DNA of 64,000 nucleotides from Centrapalus pauciflorus (GCA_020465985.1 JAANYP010004395.1:1646101-1710100); one strand, 5' to 3'. Counted from the stretch's first letter, positions 26,236 through 39,022 are shown. Notes: generated from the letters alone by a model not told the origin. Made by a program: numbers and translations.

Positions 26236-29200
26236 CTAAGGCTCAAACAGATGCGGATACCGAACTCTCATGTCTTGCTCAGATTCCCAGGTCTGAGAAG
26301 TTCCGTGAGAAGTTCTCCATTGCACCAACACCATTGCTACTTTTCGATTTCTCAGCTTCTTCATCTTTGTCTCTAGAATGACCTCAGGCTCATCACATTG
26401 CAGTTTCTCATTAATCTTATAAGTCAGATGATCGGCCCACTTTTCTCTGTCATCTTCTTTGCACTTCCTTAGTTGCGAAACGTGAAATACGGGGTGTATG
26501 TTGGACAGTTCGCTCGGCAAATCCAACAGATAAGATTGAGTTCCAACACGCTCGGTGATCTTGAAAGGACCAACGAATCGTGGTGCTAACTTGCCACGCT
26601 TGCCGAATCTGAACACACCTTTCATCGGCGAGACTTTCAGTACGACATAATCGTCCTTCTGGAATTCTAAAGGCTTATGGCGTCGGTCGTGATACGATTT
26701 CTGTCGAGATTGAGCGGTTTCTAAGCGTTGGCGAATAATTCTGATATTGTCATTAGTCCGCTGAAGTAGCTCGGGACCGGCGATTGGTGCTTCACCGGCT
26801 TCATGCCAACACGTAGGAGTTCGGCACTTGCGTCCGTATAAGGCTTCGAAAGGTGCGGCTTTTATGGATGAGTGGTAACTATTGTTATAAGAAAACTCTG
26901 CTAACGGCAAGTGGTCGTCCCAATTACCGCTAAACTCAAGAACACATGCCCGCAGCATGTCTTCGAGTGTAAGGATCGTGCGCTCACTCTGGCCATCAGG
27001 CTGCGGATGATACGCTGTGCTCATTCTGATCTTGGTGCCTAATCCATCTTGCAATGCACTCCAGAACCTCGAAGTGAACCGGCTGTCGCGATTTGAAACA
27101 ATTGACAGTGGCACTCCGTGTCGCGTAACGATCTCGTCTAAATACAATTTAGCCAGCTTCTCCAATGAATAGCTCTCGCGAATTGGAATGAAATGAGCGA
27201 CTTTGGTTAGATGATCTACAATGACCCATATTGCATCGTGCTATCTTCTTGTAGCCGGAAGCTTCGTCACAAAGTCCATCGTTATGTGATCGAACTTCCA
27301 CTCGGGAATCGGTAGAGGCTGTAGGCTGCCATAAGGCTGCTGATGCTCCACTTTGACTAATCGGCATGTAACACAATTATCGACATATTGGCCTATGTCT
27401 CTTTTCATACCGGGCCACCAATACTCGGCTTTTAGATCGTTGTACATCTTGGTGCTGCCAGGATGTACCGAGAAGTTAGAACAATGAGCTTCTGAAAGAA
27501 TTTTCTGTGGAACATCACCAAATTTGGGAACCCAAACGCGAATTTTGAAAAGTTTTAAGCCGCGAGAGTTATCGATTAAGAATTGAAGTTGCCCTTTCAT
27601 ATCCTCAGAGTTGAGGTTTTCCTCTTTTAGGGCTTCGGCTTGAGCAACAAGAATTTCATCAATCAGAGTAGATGAAAACGAAGTGTGAGTCAGAGTATAG
27701 AGACATTTCGCGGAATAAGATTTACGACTCAATGCATCGGCCACCACATTCGCTTTGCCGGGGTGATACAAAATCTCACAGTCATAGTCTCTGATGAGTT
27801 CCGTTGAGTGTCGCTGGCGCATGTTGAGCTCCTTCTGACTGAAAATGTACTTAAGGCTCTTGTGATCCGTATACAGCTGACATTTGGTGCCGTAGAGATA
27901 ATGTCGCCACGTTTTCAACGCGAAAATTACGGCAGCAAGTTCAAGATCATGAGTCGGATGACTCTTTTCATGATCCTTAAGTTGGCGAGAAGCATATGCT
28001 ATGACTCTGCCTCTTTGCATCAGAACACACCCAAGCCCTTGATATGAAGCATCGCTGAAGACCACAAAGTCTTCATTGCCTTCGGGTAAGGTTAGAATAG
28101 GCTCTTCGGTGAGTTTCTGTTTTAAAGTTTGGAAGGCGGTCTTTTGAGCTTCTTCCCAAATAAAGGGAACATTCTTGCGAGTAAGAGATGTAAGAGGCAT
28201 GGCTAATTTTGAGAAGTCCTTAATGAATCGACGGTAGTAACCCGCCAATCCCAAGAAACTTCGGATCTCAGTAGCTGATTTGGGAGCTTCCCAATTTTGA
28301 ATGGCTTCTATCTTAGAAGGATCCACAGAGATTCCTTCACCAGATATCACATGACCAAGGAATTGTATTTGATAAGATACAAGATTTGCAAGTTAACGCT
28401 GAGCATGAAATTTAAGAAAAGATAAGCTTAAAATGAATAAATTGAGATTGTAAGCACCTGTCGCAACCAAAATTCGCATTTAGAGAACTTGGCGTAAAGT
28501 CGCTCTTTGCGCAGCAACTCTAGCAGCTCTCTAAGATGCACAGCATGCTCAGCTTCGGTTTTCGAGTAGATGAGAATATCGTCTATAAAGACAATAACAG
28601 ACTTGTCAAGCATTGGTCTACAAACGCGGTTCATCAGATCCATGAATGCCGCAGGAGCGTTTGTAAGACCAAAGGGCATAACAAGAAACTCGTAATGCCC
28701 ATATCTAGTACGGAAAGCTGTTTTGGGGACATCTTCTTCACGAACTTTGAGCTGATGATACCCAGATCTAAGATCGATCTTCGAGAAATAACTGGCTCCC
28801 TGAAGCTGGTCGAAAAGATCGTTTATTCTGGGCAACGGATATTTGTTCTTTATTGTCACCTTGTTCAACTCCCTATAATCAATGCACATCCGGAGAGTCC
28901 CATCTTTCTTCTTAACGAATAAAATAGGAGCTCCCCAGGGAGATGAACTTGGTCGTATGAGTCCCTTGTCAAGCAATTCTTGCAATTGCTTCATCATTTC
29001 TTGCATCTCAGCAGGTGCAAGTCTATAAGGGGCTCGAGCAATTGGTGTCGCGCCGGGCACTAAATCAATTCTGAACTCCACCTGACGGTCTGGTTGGAGT
29101 CCAGAGATGTCCTCGGGAAAGACATCGGGAAACTCGGAGGCTATCGGTACCTCAGCTAAAGCTTTCTTTTCAGACTTAGCATCTATCGGATATGCTAAGT

Positions 29201-30958
29201 ATGACACGCAACCCTTAGCTATATGCTTCCTAGCTTTGACTACAGAAATTAAGCATATTTCACCTGTCTTTCTGTCACCGTAGATGCAAATATTGCGGCC
29301 ATCCGGAGTAGTGAGCTTTATCAACTTCTTCTTGCAGACAATGTTGGCGTCATGATGATCAAGCCAATCCATACCCATGATGACGTCGAATTTATGAAAG
29401 TCCATCGGAATAAGGTCCAGTTGAAATGTGCAGTTGTCGAGCAGAATGATGCAGTCACGGTAAACTTTATCGGTAGACACACTTACATTACTAGCCGTTT
29501 CAATATCAAAGATAACAGGTAGAGTAGTCGGTGCAATTCCAAGTTTAGATGCAAATGAATTTGATATGAAGGAACGGTTGGCTCCTGAATCAAAAATAAC
29601 TCTAGCAGGTACGGAGTTAACGAGAAACATACCAGATACCACATCTGGTATTTCCTTTGCTTGCTCGGCCGTTATTTGGAATGCGCGATTCTGACTCCGA
29701 GCTGGCTCGTTACGACGACTAGAACCTCCTCGCGATGTGCTATGTCGGGCCGGTTGATTTTGTCTTTGCTGTTGTTGTTGATAAGGTCGATGTTGTTGCA
29801 ATCGCGGATGATGCTCTGCACTCGAGTAAATTATGCTGAACGGATGCGTACATGCATGCTCATTATGTCCAGGGCGTAAACAGTTGTTGCAAACTTTAAC
29901 TTTGTTTGGACATTCTTCACTGCTATGTCCTATGTTGTTGCACACGTAGCACGTCACATCATTGGGATTACAACGCCCAATGTGTGACTTGTGGCAGCGG
30001 CGGCACTGCCTCGGCTCAGAATGTACCGCATAACATCGAGATTGATGTGCCGGAGGTGAGCTAAACTGCCAGTATTGAGACTGCTGTGGCTGAGAATATC
30101 TGGATGAAGATCCAGAATAACTACCAGTGCGTGATTTCTTGGGCGGTGATGGACAAGTAGGGTTGATAGATGAAGCAGGAACTCCTCCAGCTCGAATAAA
30201 GTCCTGCTCGAGAATTCGAGCAGCTTCAACACAGTCAGCATAATTGGTGTACCTCTGGTGCTTCAAGAACTTCTGGTACTCGGGATGCAGACCCATCAGA
30301 AAACGGTCGATCTTTCGTTCTCTGTAGCAACTTGATAGTCAGACAGCAAGCTTAGTCGGGTAAATTCAATCTCATACTCAGTCACCGATTTGGTTCCCTG
30401 AGTAAGAGACATCAGCTTTTCTTCCAAACGCTTCTTTTCATCAGCCGGGCAATACTGGCGAAAGAAAATAACCTTAAATTCATCCCAAGATAGGGACTTA
30501 ATCCAGTTGGCTCCGTGCATGTTCTCCTGAGATCTCCACCACATAACAGCGCCACCCTCGAACAATGTAGTAGCAAAACTAACCTTTGATTCTTCAGCAC
30601 AGTCGCTAATAAGAAATATGCATTCGATGCCAGTAATCCACTCGAGCGCTTCAATCGAGTTTGCAGCTCCTTTGAAAGGTTGAGCTCCGCAAGCTTTGAA
30701 GTAACGGAAGTTGCAGCCCTTAGGAGGGACTACAGGAGCTTCCTCCTCGTCGGTGTCGTCGTTGTGGCGTCCAGTATCATCGTGTTGCTTTTTCCTACGT
30801 TCTTCTCTACGCCTAGTTTCGGCTTCATCACGAGCACGAAACTGATCTTGCAAAAACTTAGCTTGACGTTCGTTGTTCTCATTAAGCATAGTTTGCATAA
30901 TTTGCATGATCTGTTCAGGAGTGAGTCCACCTCCAGCTCCTTCACCAGATCCAGACAT
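26236..30958 (-). pseudogene. Ty3/gypsy gag-pol polyprotein with three disabling lesions
   Basis: Homologous end to end to the polyprotein at 2,104-6,657. Start ATG is at 30,958 and the stop at 26,236. Domains: gag (30,296-30,958 and on), three Cys clusters near 29,870-30,010, protease DSGA near 29,590, RT with FIDD near 28,580, RNase H near 28,060, integrase 27,500-26,900, chromodomain ending at 26,240. Breaks: a single-base loss near 30,320 shifts the gag frame; an extra 89 bp at about 28,369-28,457 interrupts RT between FWLRQ and the QFLGH-type motif; and a TAG at 27,241-27,243 interrupts integrase where the first element has Gln. The frames around the TAG are continuous, so it is a simple nonsense change. 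The product cannot support transposition. Confidence 0.93.
28369..28457 (-). other. 89-bp insertion inside reverse transcriptase
   Basis: Present here but absent from the aligned position of the first element. On the minus strand it begins GTGCTTACAATC and ends CTTATCAA. It adds stops and is not a multiple of three. It has a GT at its start but no AG at its end, so it does not look like an intron. No clean flanking duplication is seen. Confidence 0.8.
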
Positions 30959-31148
30959 GTTCTGAAATTATATAAATATACTTGCATAAGAATAGACATA
31001 ACTCCTATTCTACCCCATTTCCCAATTCCTAAAGCAAAATCAAAGCCTATCTCAGGTCAAGTTAAAGCCTAGATATTCGAAGCTAATATCTTTGCTTAAA
31101 AGTTTGAGTCCAAGTGTTATTGCTAACACATGAATCCCTCAAACTAAT

Positions 31149-31160
31149 GCTCTGATACCA
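31149..31160 (-). promoter_or_regulatory. Primer-binding site of the second gypsy element
   Basis: TGGTATCAGAGC on the minus strand, 3 bases from the 5' LTR end at 31,164; complementary to initiator tRNA-Met. Confidence 0.92.
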
Positions 31161-31163
31161 TCC

Positions 31164-32940
31164 TGTCATATCCTTGCTTTAATCCCGCTTGCTTATCCCA
31201 GGAATAATAATACTTGCATAAAGCTAAATAAAATATTACAATAAGTCATGCACTACACGTGCTACAAGGTTACAGTACTAAGTTGCTAAAAACATCACAA
31301 TATAAATAAAAGCAGGAACCCAAAACCCAAGGCACCATAAAGCTATACCACAAACTGAAAGTGAGCTAAGTCCTCTGGGTTGATCAGAAAATAGACCTAA
31401 GCAGAAGGTCCAGCTTGATCTTTACCTTTTCCTGTAAAGATTGTGAGTAGCAACTGTAAGCTAATTGCTTAGTGAGTAAATAGATATTCATGAATGCATG
31501 TAAAATATGTGGCGAAAGTGCCTATAAAGGCTTGTTATGCTTGCTTGCTTGCTTGCTTAATACCCAGAAAGAATGCTTGCACAATTGAGACATTTCACGC
31601 TGGAAGGAGATGCCACCACTAGGGGTTACCGCTTCCGATGATCAGTCGGTGATATGGGGCTAGCTACCCGCATAATGCTTGGGATAGTGGTGAGCATCAG
31701 AATTGCTTGCTTGCTAAGTATAATGCTTATGAAAATGTACAAAGAAACGCTCAAACAAAGCTTACTGTATAATATGCAGAATAATAAGCAGATAGCAAAT
31801 AAATATGCACATTAATAGATCAGATGTAAGATCCGGCTAAGCTGGGCATCGCCTGTACCACAGTGTTCGCCTTCACTCACAAAAGTCTATTGAATTCCAA
31901 AGAAGTCATATAGAAGCAATTTATGTCTCAATTTCATATAAAACATGTAAACAAGAATAACTGTTACTCACAGTACTGAAAATGCTTGCACTGGCTTTTC
32001 TATGCTTTTAATTGCTTTGAAACGCTTGCACTTGCTTATCTAGGCTTAATATATTCTGGCACTGGCATTGACTCGTAACTGGGCTAAACTGCTTAATTTA
32101 ATATCTGTAATTTAACATTACAGAATATATGCTAAATTAATAATGCTAACTTAAAATTCTAATTTTCACAAACCATAACGTTTAGCTAAATATCTTGCTA
32201 TTTATTTTTGTTAATTTATGCGTTGTCCGTGAATTTTATCAATTAAATTAGAATTTATAGGGGAGGGTTTCGAATTTGATGCTCAAATTCGAACATATGG
32301 AGTTAAATTCGAAAACAAACTCGAACATGGGGTTAAATTCGAATTCATGAAGCTAAATTCGAATCATAAACTCGAACAGGGGATTAAATTCGAGCCTACA
32401 ATTCGAATTTAGCTCTATTCGAGCTTGTTCTTGGCATTTCGAGTTTGTTCGTGTTTTGCAGCTTTTAAACATGCATTTTCAAGTCTAAAAATCATAAGTA
32501 AGCTAAGTAATAAGCCTAGGTTCGATTATATCGTACATAATCTAACAGAATCGAGCTAAAACTCCAGCTAAATAGTTTAAAATCGAACCAAAAGTGGAAA
32601 TATAAAGCTTTCTTCAAAACCGAAAATGCAGAAAACGAGAATGACGATTTTTACCTCAAATCCGTATGAAATCGTACATGCAATAGTAGATCCGCGTAGT
32701 ACTCTTCGAGATCTTTCCGATGACGTATAGAACTCGAGATTTGGCCGGTCGGTTTGGGAGAAAAGTTAGAGAGAAGTTCGGGCTATAGAGAGAGTCTCTC
32801 AAATTGCTAGATGGATTTTGCAAAAAGTGAGGAAATGAACACCCCACTCCTATTTATACTAAAATTTGGAATTACATCATTTTACGCAAATTGCTCAAAA
32901 TACTTAAAATAAAAATACAAATAAAAAGCAAGGTGTTATA
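31164..32940 (-). mobile_element. 5' LTR of the second gypsy element
   Basis: 1,777 bp and co-linear with 24,420-26,196 with no net length change. On the minus strand it also starts TATAACACC, so the unusual terminal TA predates or accompanied this insertion. Carries the same AATTCGAA array (about 32,246-32,410). Confidence 0.93.
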
Positions 32941-32945
32941 TTGAT

Positions 32946-33648
32946 TGCTTAATTCTTTTGAAATTCTCTCATAATTTTCAAATGTAACATATAATATATA
33001 AATAAATGTCATATTGATTGTTTCATTTTTTGAGAACATATAGACAATCTAAAATCTTAATAAAATTTGGCATTATCTATTTCGTTTTATTTCTCATACA
33101 TGATCAATTTCAAGAAAGTTCGTATTCTTATGTTTTTGATATTTTTTTATCATTGTAAGATAAAGAAGCAAGGGAGTAGAACAAGCATTGACATGGTGCA
33201 GGGTGAAATCATCCACCTTTCATTACAAAATTTATTTAGCAATTTTTTGATTTCTCAGGTGTATATTTGTTATTGCCTTAGAATTCATTTAATCAGTTCC
33301 ACACTTTCGTATATTTATTTGTTATTTTCAGTGGTTTTAGAAAATAAATTATGGAGTAGTTTTTGAATACGTTAACACGTATTTTGAGTTCAATTTTATT
33401 TTGTTTTGAAAAATAGTTCTTTATACTTGCAGGATGAAAAAAAAAAAAAAAAAAAAAAAAAAACACCACAAGCATAGTGGCTGTTAAAATTCATTTTGGT
33501 TTGACATGATTTTGTTATAGGGTATAACAACTATATAATATTATTGTCAATAAAATATTTTTTTTAACAATCACATATATTTTGTCTCGTATTTTTTTCA
33601 ATGCATAAATATCAAATTCACATGAATCAATGGCAATCTTGAGCCTAA
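32946..33648. other. AT-rich intergenic sequence, nothing recognised
   Basis: Contains the resumed 79-bp repeat (to about 33,020) and a poly-A run of about 28 bases near 33,436-33,463. No gene or element ends seen. Confidence 0.5.
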
Positions 33649-33963
33649 GGGGGCGTTTGGTTCGCAGATTTTTTCCTCTGGGATTTGCATTTTGTCAAAG
33701 GATTTGCATTGTGCAGCATTTGCATTTGTCAGGATTTTGTCAAAGAATCTGCATTATCTTATAGAAAAAATTTGCTAATATGAAGAATGCAAGGTAACTA
33801 GGATTTAAAATCCTAGGGGGAGGCTGGGTTTTTAAATTACAAAGAAGGAAGGGATTTATAAAATCCTGAGATTTTAAATCCTTACTGAACTCTGTGAACC
33901 AAACACAGGATTTTAAATGCAAATCCCAGTGAATCCCAGGAAATCCGCGAACCAAACGCCCCC
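33649..33963. mobile_element. PIF/Harbinger (Tourist-like) MITE, TSD TAA
   Basis: 315 bp. TIR GGGGGCGTTTGGTTCGC with its complement GCGAACCAAACGCCCCC, flanked by TAA on both sides (33,646-33,648 and 33,964-33,966). The subterminal ATTTGCATTTTGTCA repeats and their complements extend the symmetry. Non-coding. Confidence 0.93.
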
Positions 33964-34169
33964 TAAATGATTTCTTGTTTGTAGTAAGTTAACTACATAA
34001 TAAATTACAATATTCAATTTTTTAGAATAAAATATATTATTTTATTATTTAGTTTATTTAAATTGTTAAGTGGAGTCATATATTAGTTTTAGTTGATAAA
34101 ATAAAACTAACATGAGTTACCGAGTATGTTGCAATCTTTTATTACATTTAAATCATGTCAAATATTAAA

Positions 34170-34528
34170 GGGTTAAAGTCGTACAAATGTATGATAGTTT
34201 ACTGAAATTACTTAAATGACCAGTCTAGTCTTTTTTTTACCCGGATGATACTTATACTGAGAATTCGTTGTTGAGATGATACATTTTGTGACCGGTTACC
34301 GGTTCTATTGGTAAACTTTTATCTTTTTATTATTTCAAAGTACGATGAGGATGCATAATCTTATGTGAATTTTTTAAATATTTATTCTTCTATTATATAC
34401 CATATCCACGTCAACCCGGTAACCGGACAGATGTACTTGAGTACAAGTACCATTCGAGTAAAGAAAAAACTAGATTAGTCATTTCGATTATTTTAGTGAA
34501 ATAACATATATTTATACGGTTTTAACCC
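34170..34528. mobile_element. MULE-type MITE, 9-bp TSD AATATTAAA
   Basis: 359 bp. Starts GGGTTAAAGTCGTACAAAT and ends with the inverted counterpart TTATACGGTTTTAACCC. Arms about 70 bp. AATATTAAA flanks both sides (34,161-34,169; 34,529-34,537). Confidence 0.9.
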
Positions 34529-34967
34529 AATATTAAATCATTAAATTAATTTATTTAATACTAGAAGTAGCTACGAAAATCATTTATTATTTAATCTAGT
34601 AATACCATAACAATCATACATCTCTAATCTTTACATGATATTTTAATTAAAAAATGATTCTAACTCGGTACATTGCACGGACCATCATAACTAATAGCCT
34701 TAGAAGTTGTGTGTCAAACGTAACTATATGTTGATTTTTCATGCATTGCAAGTTGCAACTTCATTACTTGTCAAGTATCTTTCCAGTTTACTATTTATTC
34801 CGTTTCAAAATATGTTAATTTTTGTATTAAAAAAAGACATAGATTTAGTATGTATAATAATTATAACTTTTTATCAATAAAATATCAATTTTTCTGTTAA
34901 CATATAAATTTATAATACCAAATGTTCTAATTCATACAATTAAGGAAATAGATTGGAATATTTATAA

Positions 34968-35293
34968 GGGTTAAATAACATTTTGACCATTCAACTTTCA
35001 TATTTGTCGTATTTAGCGACTAAACTATTTTTTGTCCTGATTTAACCACTAAACTTTTGTTTAATGTTCTATATTGGGAAAAAATGGATAAAACTAATGG
35101 CTAAATAGATAGAAAATATGATAGTTCAGTGGTCAAATCGGGACAAATTTCAGTGGTTAAATTAGTAAAAAGAAAGTTTAGTGGCTAAATATGTATAAAA
35201 AAATAGTCTAGTGGCTAAATTGAGACAAAAAATTGTTTACTGGCTAAATAGAAAAAAATCTAAAAGTTGAATGGTTAAAATGATACTTAATCC
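34968..35293. mobile_element. MULE-type MITE, 9-bp TSD TATTTATAA
   Basis: 326 bp. Starts GGGTTAAATAACATTTTGACC and ends ATGATACTTAATCC with inverted AACTTTTAGATT/CAACTTTCATAT stretches. TATTTATAA flanks both sides (34,959-34,967; 35,294-35,302). The interior repeats AGTGGCTAAAT in both orientations. Confidence 0.9.
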
Positions 35294-35302
35294 TATTTAT
35301 AA

Positions 35303-36120
35303 AGTGGCTAAATATTTTGGTCTAAACTAAAATGAAATTTTAAACAAAGAATTTGCTTGTGTTGCATGCATTTTAACCATACGTTTTTTCATATGAAATT
35401 ACTATCTTATTCGTACTAACATTTTTATCATTTTAATATGAGATATTTATGCAATAAACCCTAAAGTTGAATCATTTATTGATGTATGATTTTCTGGAGT
35501 TTCGAATAAGATTCTCAAATTTGAATTTATATTTTCATCAAATATTATTCACATTTTTAACATGCGTTGTACATATATGTTTCTTACATTTTATTCAAGA
35601 TCGTTCGCATTTTTCATCTTTATTCCATTTAATTCAACTTCAATTCACATTTTTAGCATGCAAAACATATCTTTTTATCTTACGATACATGGCTTGAGGA
35701 AAACCAGACTTAAAGAATAGAGAATTTAAAAACCTTTATGTAAAAAAAATCATGTTTTTATAATTTTATTTGTTTAGTAAATCCGTGCACAACTCAAGTG
35801 ACTCACCATATCCTCACCCGGCCAAGGACAGATACCCTGTGGGTGGGGGTCAAACGCCTCCTATAAATTTTTTTATTTCATTAGTATATATAGAGTTCAA
35901 AAAAATTTCAAACCCTAAGATTTTTAAAATTTGACCCTCATTAATTAGTTATGTTAAATATCTAAGAAAATGTATTGTAAGATAAATTCCAACAAAAATA
36001 AAACATATTTGAACAAAGAAATTAACAAAAAGTGTGCATTTGTATCATAAAACACAAACAAGTGGCTTACTAGAGAGAACGTTTGTCAAATACAAATGAT
36101 TAGTTAGTAGATTGCAACTG
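35303..36120. other. Intergenic sequence, nothing firm
   Basis: Mostly AT-rich. A GC-richer patch at 35,785-35,870 (CTCACCCGGCCAAGGACAG) resembles the body of a short retroelement but lacks clear A and B boxes. No gene seen. Confidence 0.45.
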
Positions 36121-36129
36121 GTTCATCAG

Positions 36130-36270
36130 ATTGCAAGTCATTTTTATGGAAAAAAACCCATATTTTGATAAGTTTAGTCAGTTGGTGTATTTTGTGCAAT
36201 GAAAAATGGTTGGGAGTTTTAATCCCGAAAATGATCCAACTTTGAGGGTTTTCTGCGTAAATTTGCCTAA
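36130..36270. mobile_element. Single arm of a fold-back MULE
   Basis: Resembles the right arm of the element at 9,193-9,710 (CAATGAAAAATGGTTGGG, GAGTTTTAATC, GGGTTTTCTGCGTAAATTTG). The opposite arm is absent, so it is a remnant. Confidence 0.55.
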
Positions 36271-36339
36271 AAAAATTTGTGAATGATCATTCACAATGGG
36301 TGCATTCGGTTTCCTCGATTATTTAGGGTCCTCTCATGA

Positions 36340-36342
<3 letters not shown>

Positions 36343-36404
<62 letters not shown>
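36343..36404. repeat. (TA)n microsatellite
   Basis: About 31 TA units directly joined to the truncated left end of the hairpin element that follows. Confidence 0.93.
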
Positions 36405-36407
<3 letters not shown>

Positions 36408-37990
36408 CCTGTGGTTTGCATAAAACTTTGGATACGGTCCCTGCAGTTTCAATATTGCATAAACGGTCCTTATTATCACTGTTTACTTGCAAAAGTGGTC
36501 CCTCTGCCGTTAACTTTAACAAACAAGTGGTTAAATCTTTTATAATGACAATTTTACCCTTTTCTTTGATAACATTTTGGTCCCTCAAGTTTGTAGTTCA
36601 TTTTAGTTTTGGTCCCTCAACTAATATTTTTTTTATTTAACTCTTTTATTATTATTATATTATTATTATTTGAACTGTTATCATTCTTTTAACTTTTTAC
36701 GTATTAATTTTTTTGTTTATTGAGTTTCCTATATTTTAATATATTTTATTATTTAAATTACAAACTTACTTATTTCTTTTTATTATAAAAATTGTATCAA
36801 ATTAGAATCCATTTTCTTTTTTAGCTTTTTCAAATGAAAAATAAAAACATTTTATATTGTAGTTTCCAAACCAAAAAATTTTAAACCTTAAGCTTTTATT
36901 TGCGTTTTCAAACGAAAAGAAGTTACTAGCCATACATGTTTTAACTTTTTTCATTTTAAAATGTAAAAAGCTATGAAGACCAATCCGTTTTTTATTTTTT
37001 TTTCTGCACCAAAAATTCAACCCATTCCGATTTTTTGTTTTGGATAACGAAAATAAATACAAACAATTCTGTTATTAGTTTTTGCAAACGAAAAAACCAC
37101 GAATAATTCTGATTTTCAGTTTTTCCAAACAAAAATCAATTTATTTTTCTAGTTTTTCAACCAAACCAGTAACTTTTATTTTTTTCTCTGAACGAAAAAT
37201 TACGAACCATTACGCTTTAAAGTTGTTTAAAAAAATGAAATAGTTGTAGCCTTTTTGTTTGGAAAAACTAAAAAAATGGGTTTTTTACTATTGAAAAAAA
37301 TTTAAAACGTAATGATTAGAATAACATAAAAATCGAACAAAAAATAGACCCATTTTGATATTTTAGCTTTTTCGAAACGTACAAAATACGATTTTTCATA
37401 AAATGAAATAGTCTATTTTTTTCGTTCGGTTTTTATGTTATTTAAATCATTACGTTTTTAACTTTTTCCAATCGTAAAATACTACAAACCATTTAATTTA
37501 TTTTTGTTTTTCCAAACAAAAAGGCTACACACTATTTCATTTTTTTTAACTTTAAAACGTAATGGTTCGTAGTTTTTCGGACAAAAAAAAAAATAAAAAG
37601 GTAATGGTTTGGTTCGAAAAACTAGAAAAATAAAATGATTTTTTTTTGTTTTTGAAAAACTAAAAATCAGAATTATTCGTAGTTTTTTCGTTTGCAAAAA
37701 CTAATAACAGAATTATTTGTATTTACTTTCGTTAAACATAAAATCTGAATAGGTTGAATTTTTTGGTGCAGAAAAAATAAAAAAAACAAATTGGTTTTCG
37801 TAGCTTTTTACGTTTAGAAAATGAAAAAAATTAAACATGAATGGTTAGTAACTGTTTTCGTTTGTAAAAAGAAAAAAATGGTTAAGATTCAAATTTTTTT
37901 GGTTTGAAAAACTACAATATAAAATGTTTGTATTTTTTCATTCGAAAAAGCTAAAAAAACGAAATGGATTCTAATTTAATACTATTGTTT
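36405..37990. mobile_element. Hairpin MULE-family element, truncated at both ends
   Basis: Begins inside the terminal repeat (CCCTGTGGTTTGCATAAAAC) also found at 58,243 and 61,821. From about 36,785 to 37,990 it is a large imperfect palindrome centred near 37,390, built of degenerate AAAAACTACGAAT and TTTTTCGTTTG units. The right terminal repeat is missing; a different MULE starts at 38,004. Same family as the outer element at 58,243-61,821. Confidence 0.75.
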
Positions 37991-38505
37991 ATAATAAAAA
38001 AATGGGTAAATTACAATTTTCGTCCCTGTGGTTATATGTAAATTATGGTTATGATCCTTTTCACGTCAAAATTACAATTTCAGTACATATGGTTGTCGTT
38101 TTGTTATGCTTTTAGTCCTTTGACCATTTATTTTTTTAAAAATGACCATTTTGCCCTTTTAACATTGTTTCATTTTTGGTCCCCAACTAATTAATTTCTT
38201 TTTTGTATTATTTTGATTACATTTTATCCTATTTATTTGATATTTAGTCTTTTTCTATTGTTACAATTTAAATAAAATATTATTTTTTTAATATGTTATC
38301 TTTCCTTATTATTATTATTATTATTTATTAGATATATTCTTTTTTATTAATTATTACAAGAATTTAATTAAAATAATTTGTGTGCGCATATGTAAATGAA
38401 TTTGTATATTTATGATTTGAATTATTAATATTACAATTAAGCTTAAATATTTATTCGACTATATATACATTTATTTTAATTTTTTTTTTACTTTTCATTT
38501 TAAAA

Positions 38506-38510
<5 letters not shown>

Positions 38511-38600
<90 letters not shown>
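38511..38600. repeat. (TA)n microsatellite
   Basis: 45 TA units; left flank of the small element at 38,601. Confidence 0.95.
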
Positions 38601-38602
<2 letters not shown>

Positions 38603-39018
38603 TTCAGGTTCAAATAAGTACCTCTCGAAATCAAGTGCACCCGAAGGTACCGACCTTAAAAAACTTTTTAAAATTTTTTTTTCACATAACCATGTTTAAT
38701 TTAATGTTATACGCATGATATATGAATTTCACATAGAATCACACTTTCTGTGTCCTTAAAAATTATGTGAATGGTCAATGCATATTTATGTGAATGGTCA
38801 TCCATGTGAATGGTCATTTCACACTATGTGAATGGTGTGAATGATCATTCACATGATCTTTTTTTACCATTCACAAGATTTATGATGTTACTCCTTTTGA
38901 AAAAAAGTCTTATAATGTTGTGTTATACATGTTTATTCAAAAAAAATATGTGTGAATGATCATTCACATTAGGGTACGCTCGGTACGCTGGAATCTCATA
39001 GGTACGCTGATGAACCTG

Positions 39019-39022
<4 letters not shown>
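38601..39022. mobile_element. TA-flanked TIR element, 422 bp
   Basis: Starts GATTCAGGTTCAAATAAG and ends GATGAACCTGATTC. The interior repeats GTGAATGGTCATTCACA, itself palindromic. TA tracts abut both ends. Confidence 0.82.

Larger units (their letters stand above)
24420..32940 (-). mobile_element. Complete Ty3/gypsy (Tekay-like) element, coding-dead, TSD TTGAT
   Basis: An 8.5-kb element on the minus strand with two 1,777-bp LTRs, an initiator tRNA-Met primer-binding site, and gag-pol with three lesions. Target duplication TTGAT at 24,415-24,419 and 32,941-32,945. A hand comparison of the LTRs gives about 30 differences (about 98.3% identity), so insertion is fairly recent, well under a million or so years at usual plant rates. 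Movement would need enzymes from another copy. Confidence 0.94.

Noticed and set aside
28369..28457. Intron in the reverse transcriptase gene
   Set aside because: GT at the start but no AG at the end, and related elements lack introns here.
28428..30296. A 622-codon frame starting at 30,296 as a separate gene
   Set aside because: It is the continuation of gag-pol after the frameshift near 30,320; the ATG is internal.
35785..35870. Possible SINE in a GC-rich patch
   Set aside because: No convincing A and B boxes and no tail; left as unassigned.
37482..37697. Lysine/asparagine-rich frames in the hairpin interiors (also 60,456-61,445)
   Set aside because: Translations of degenerate AT-rich palindromic units.
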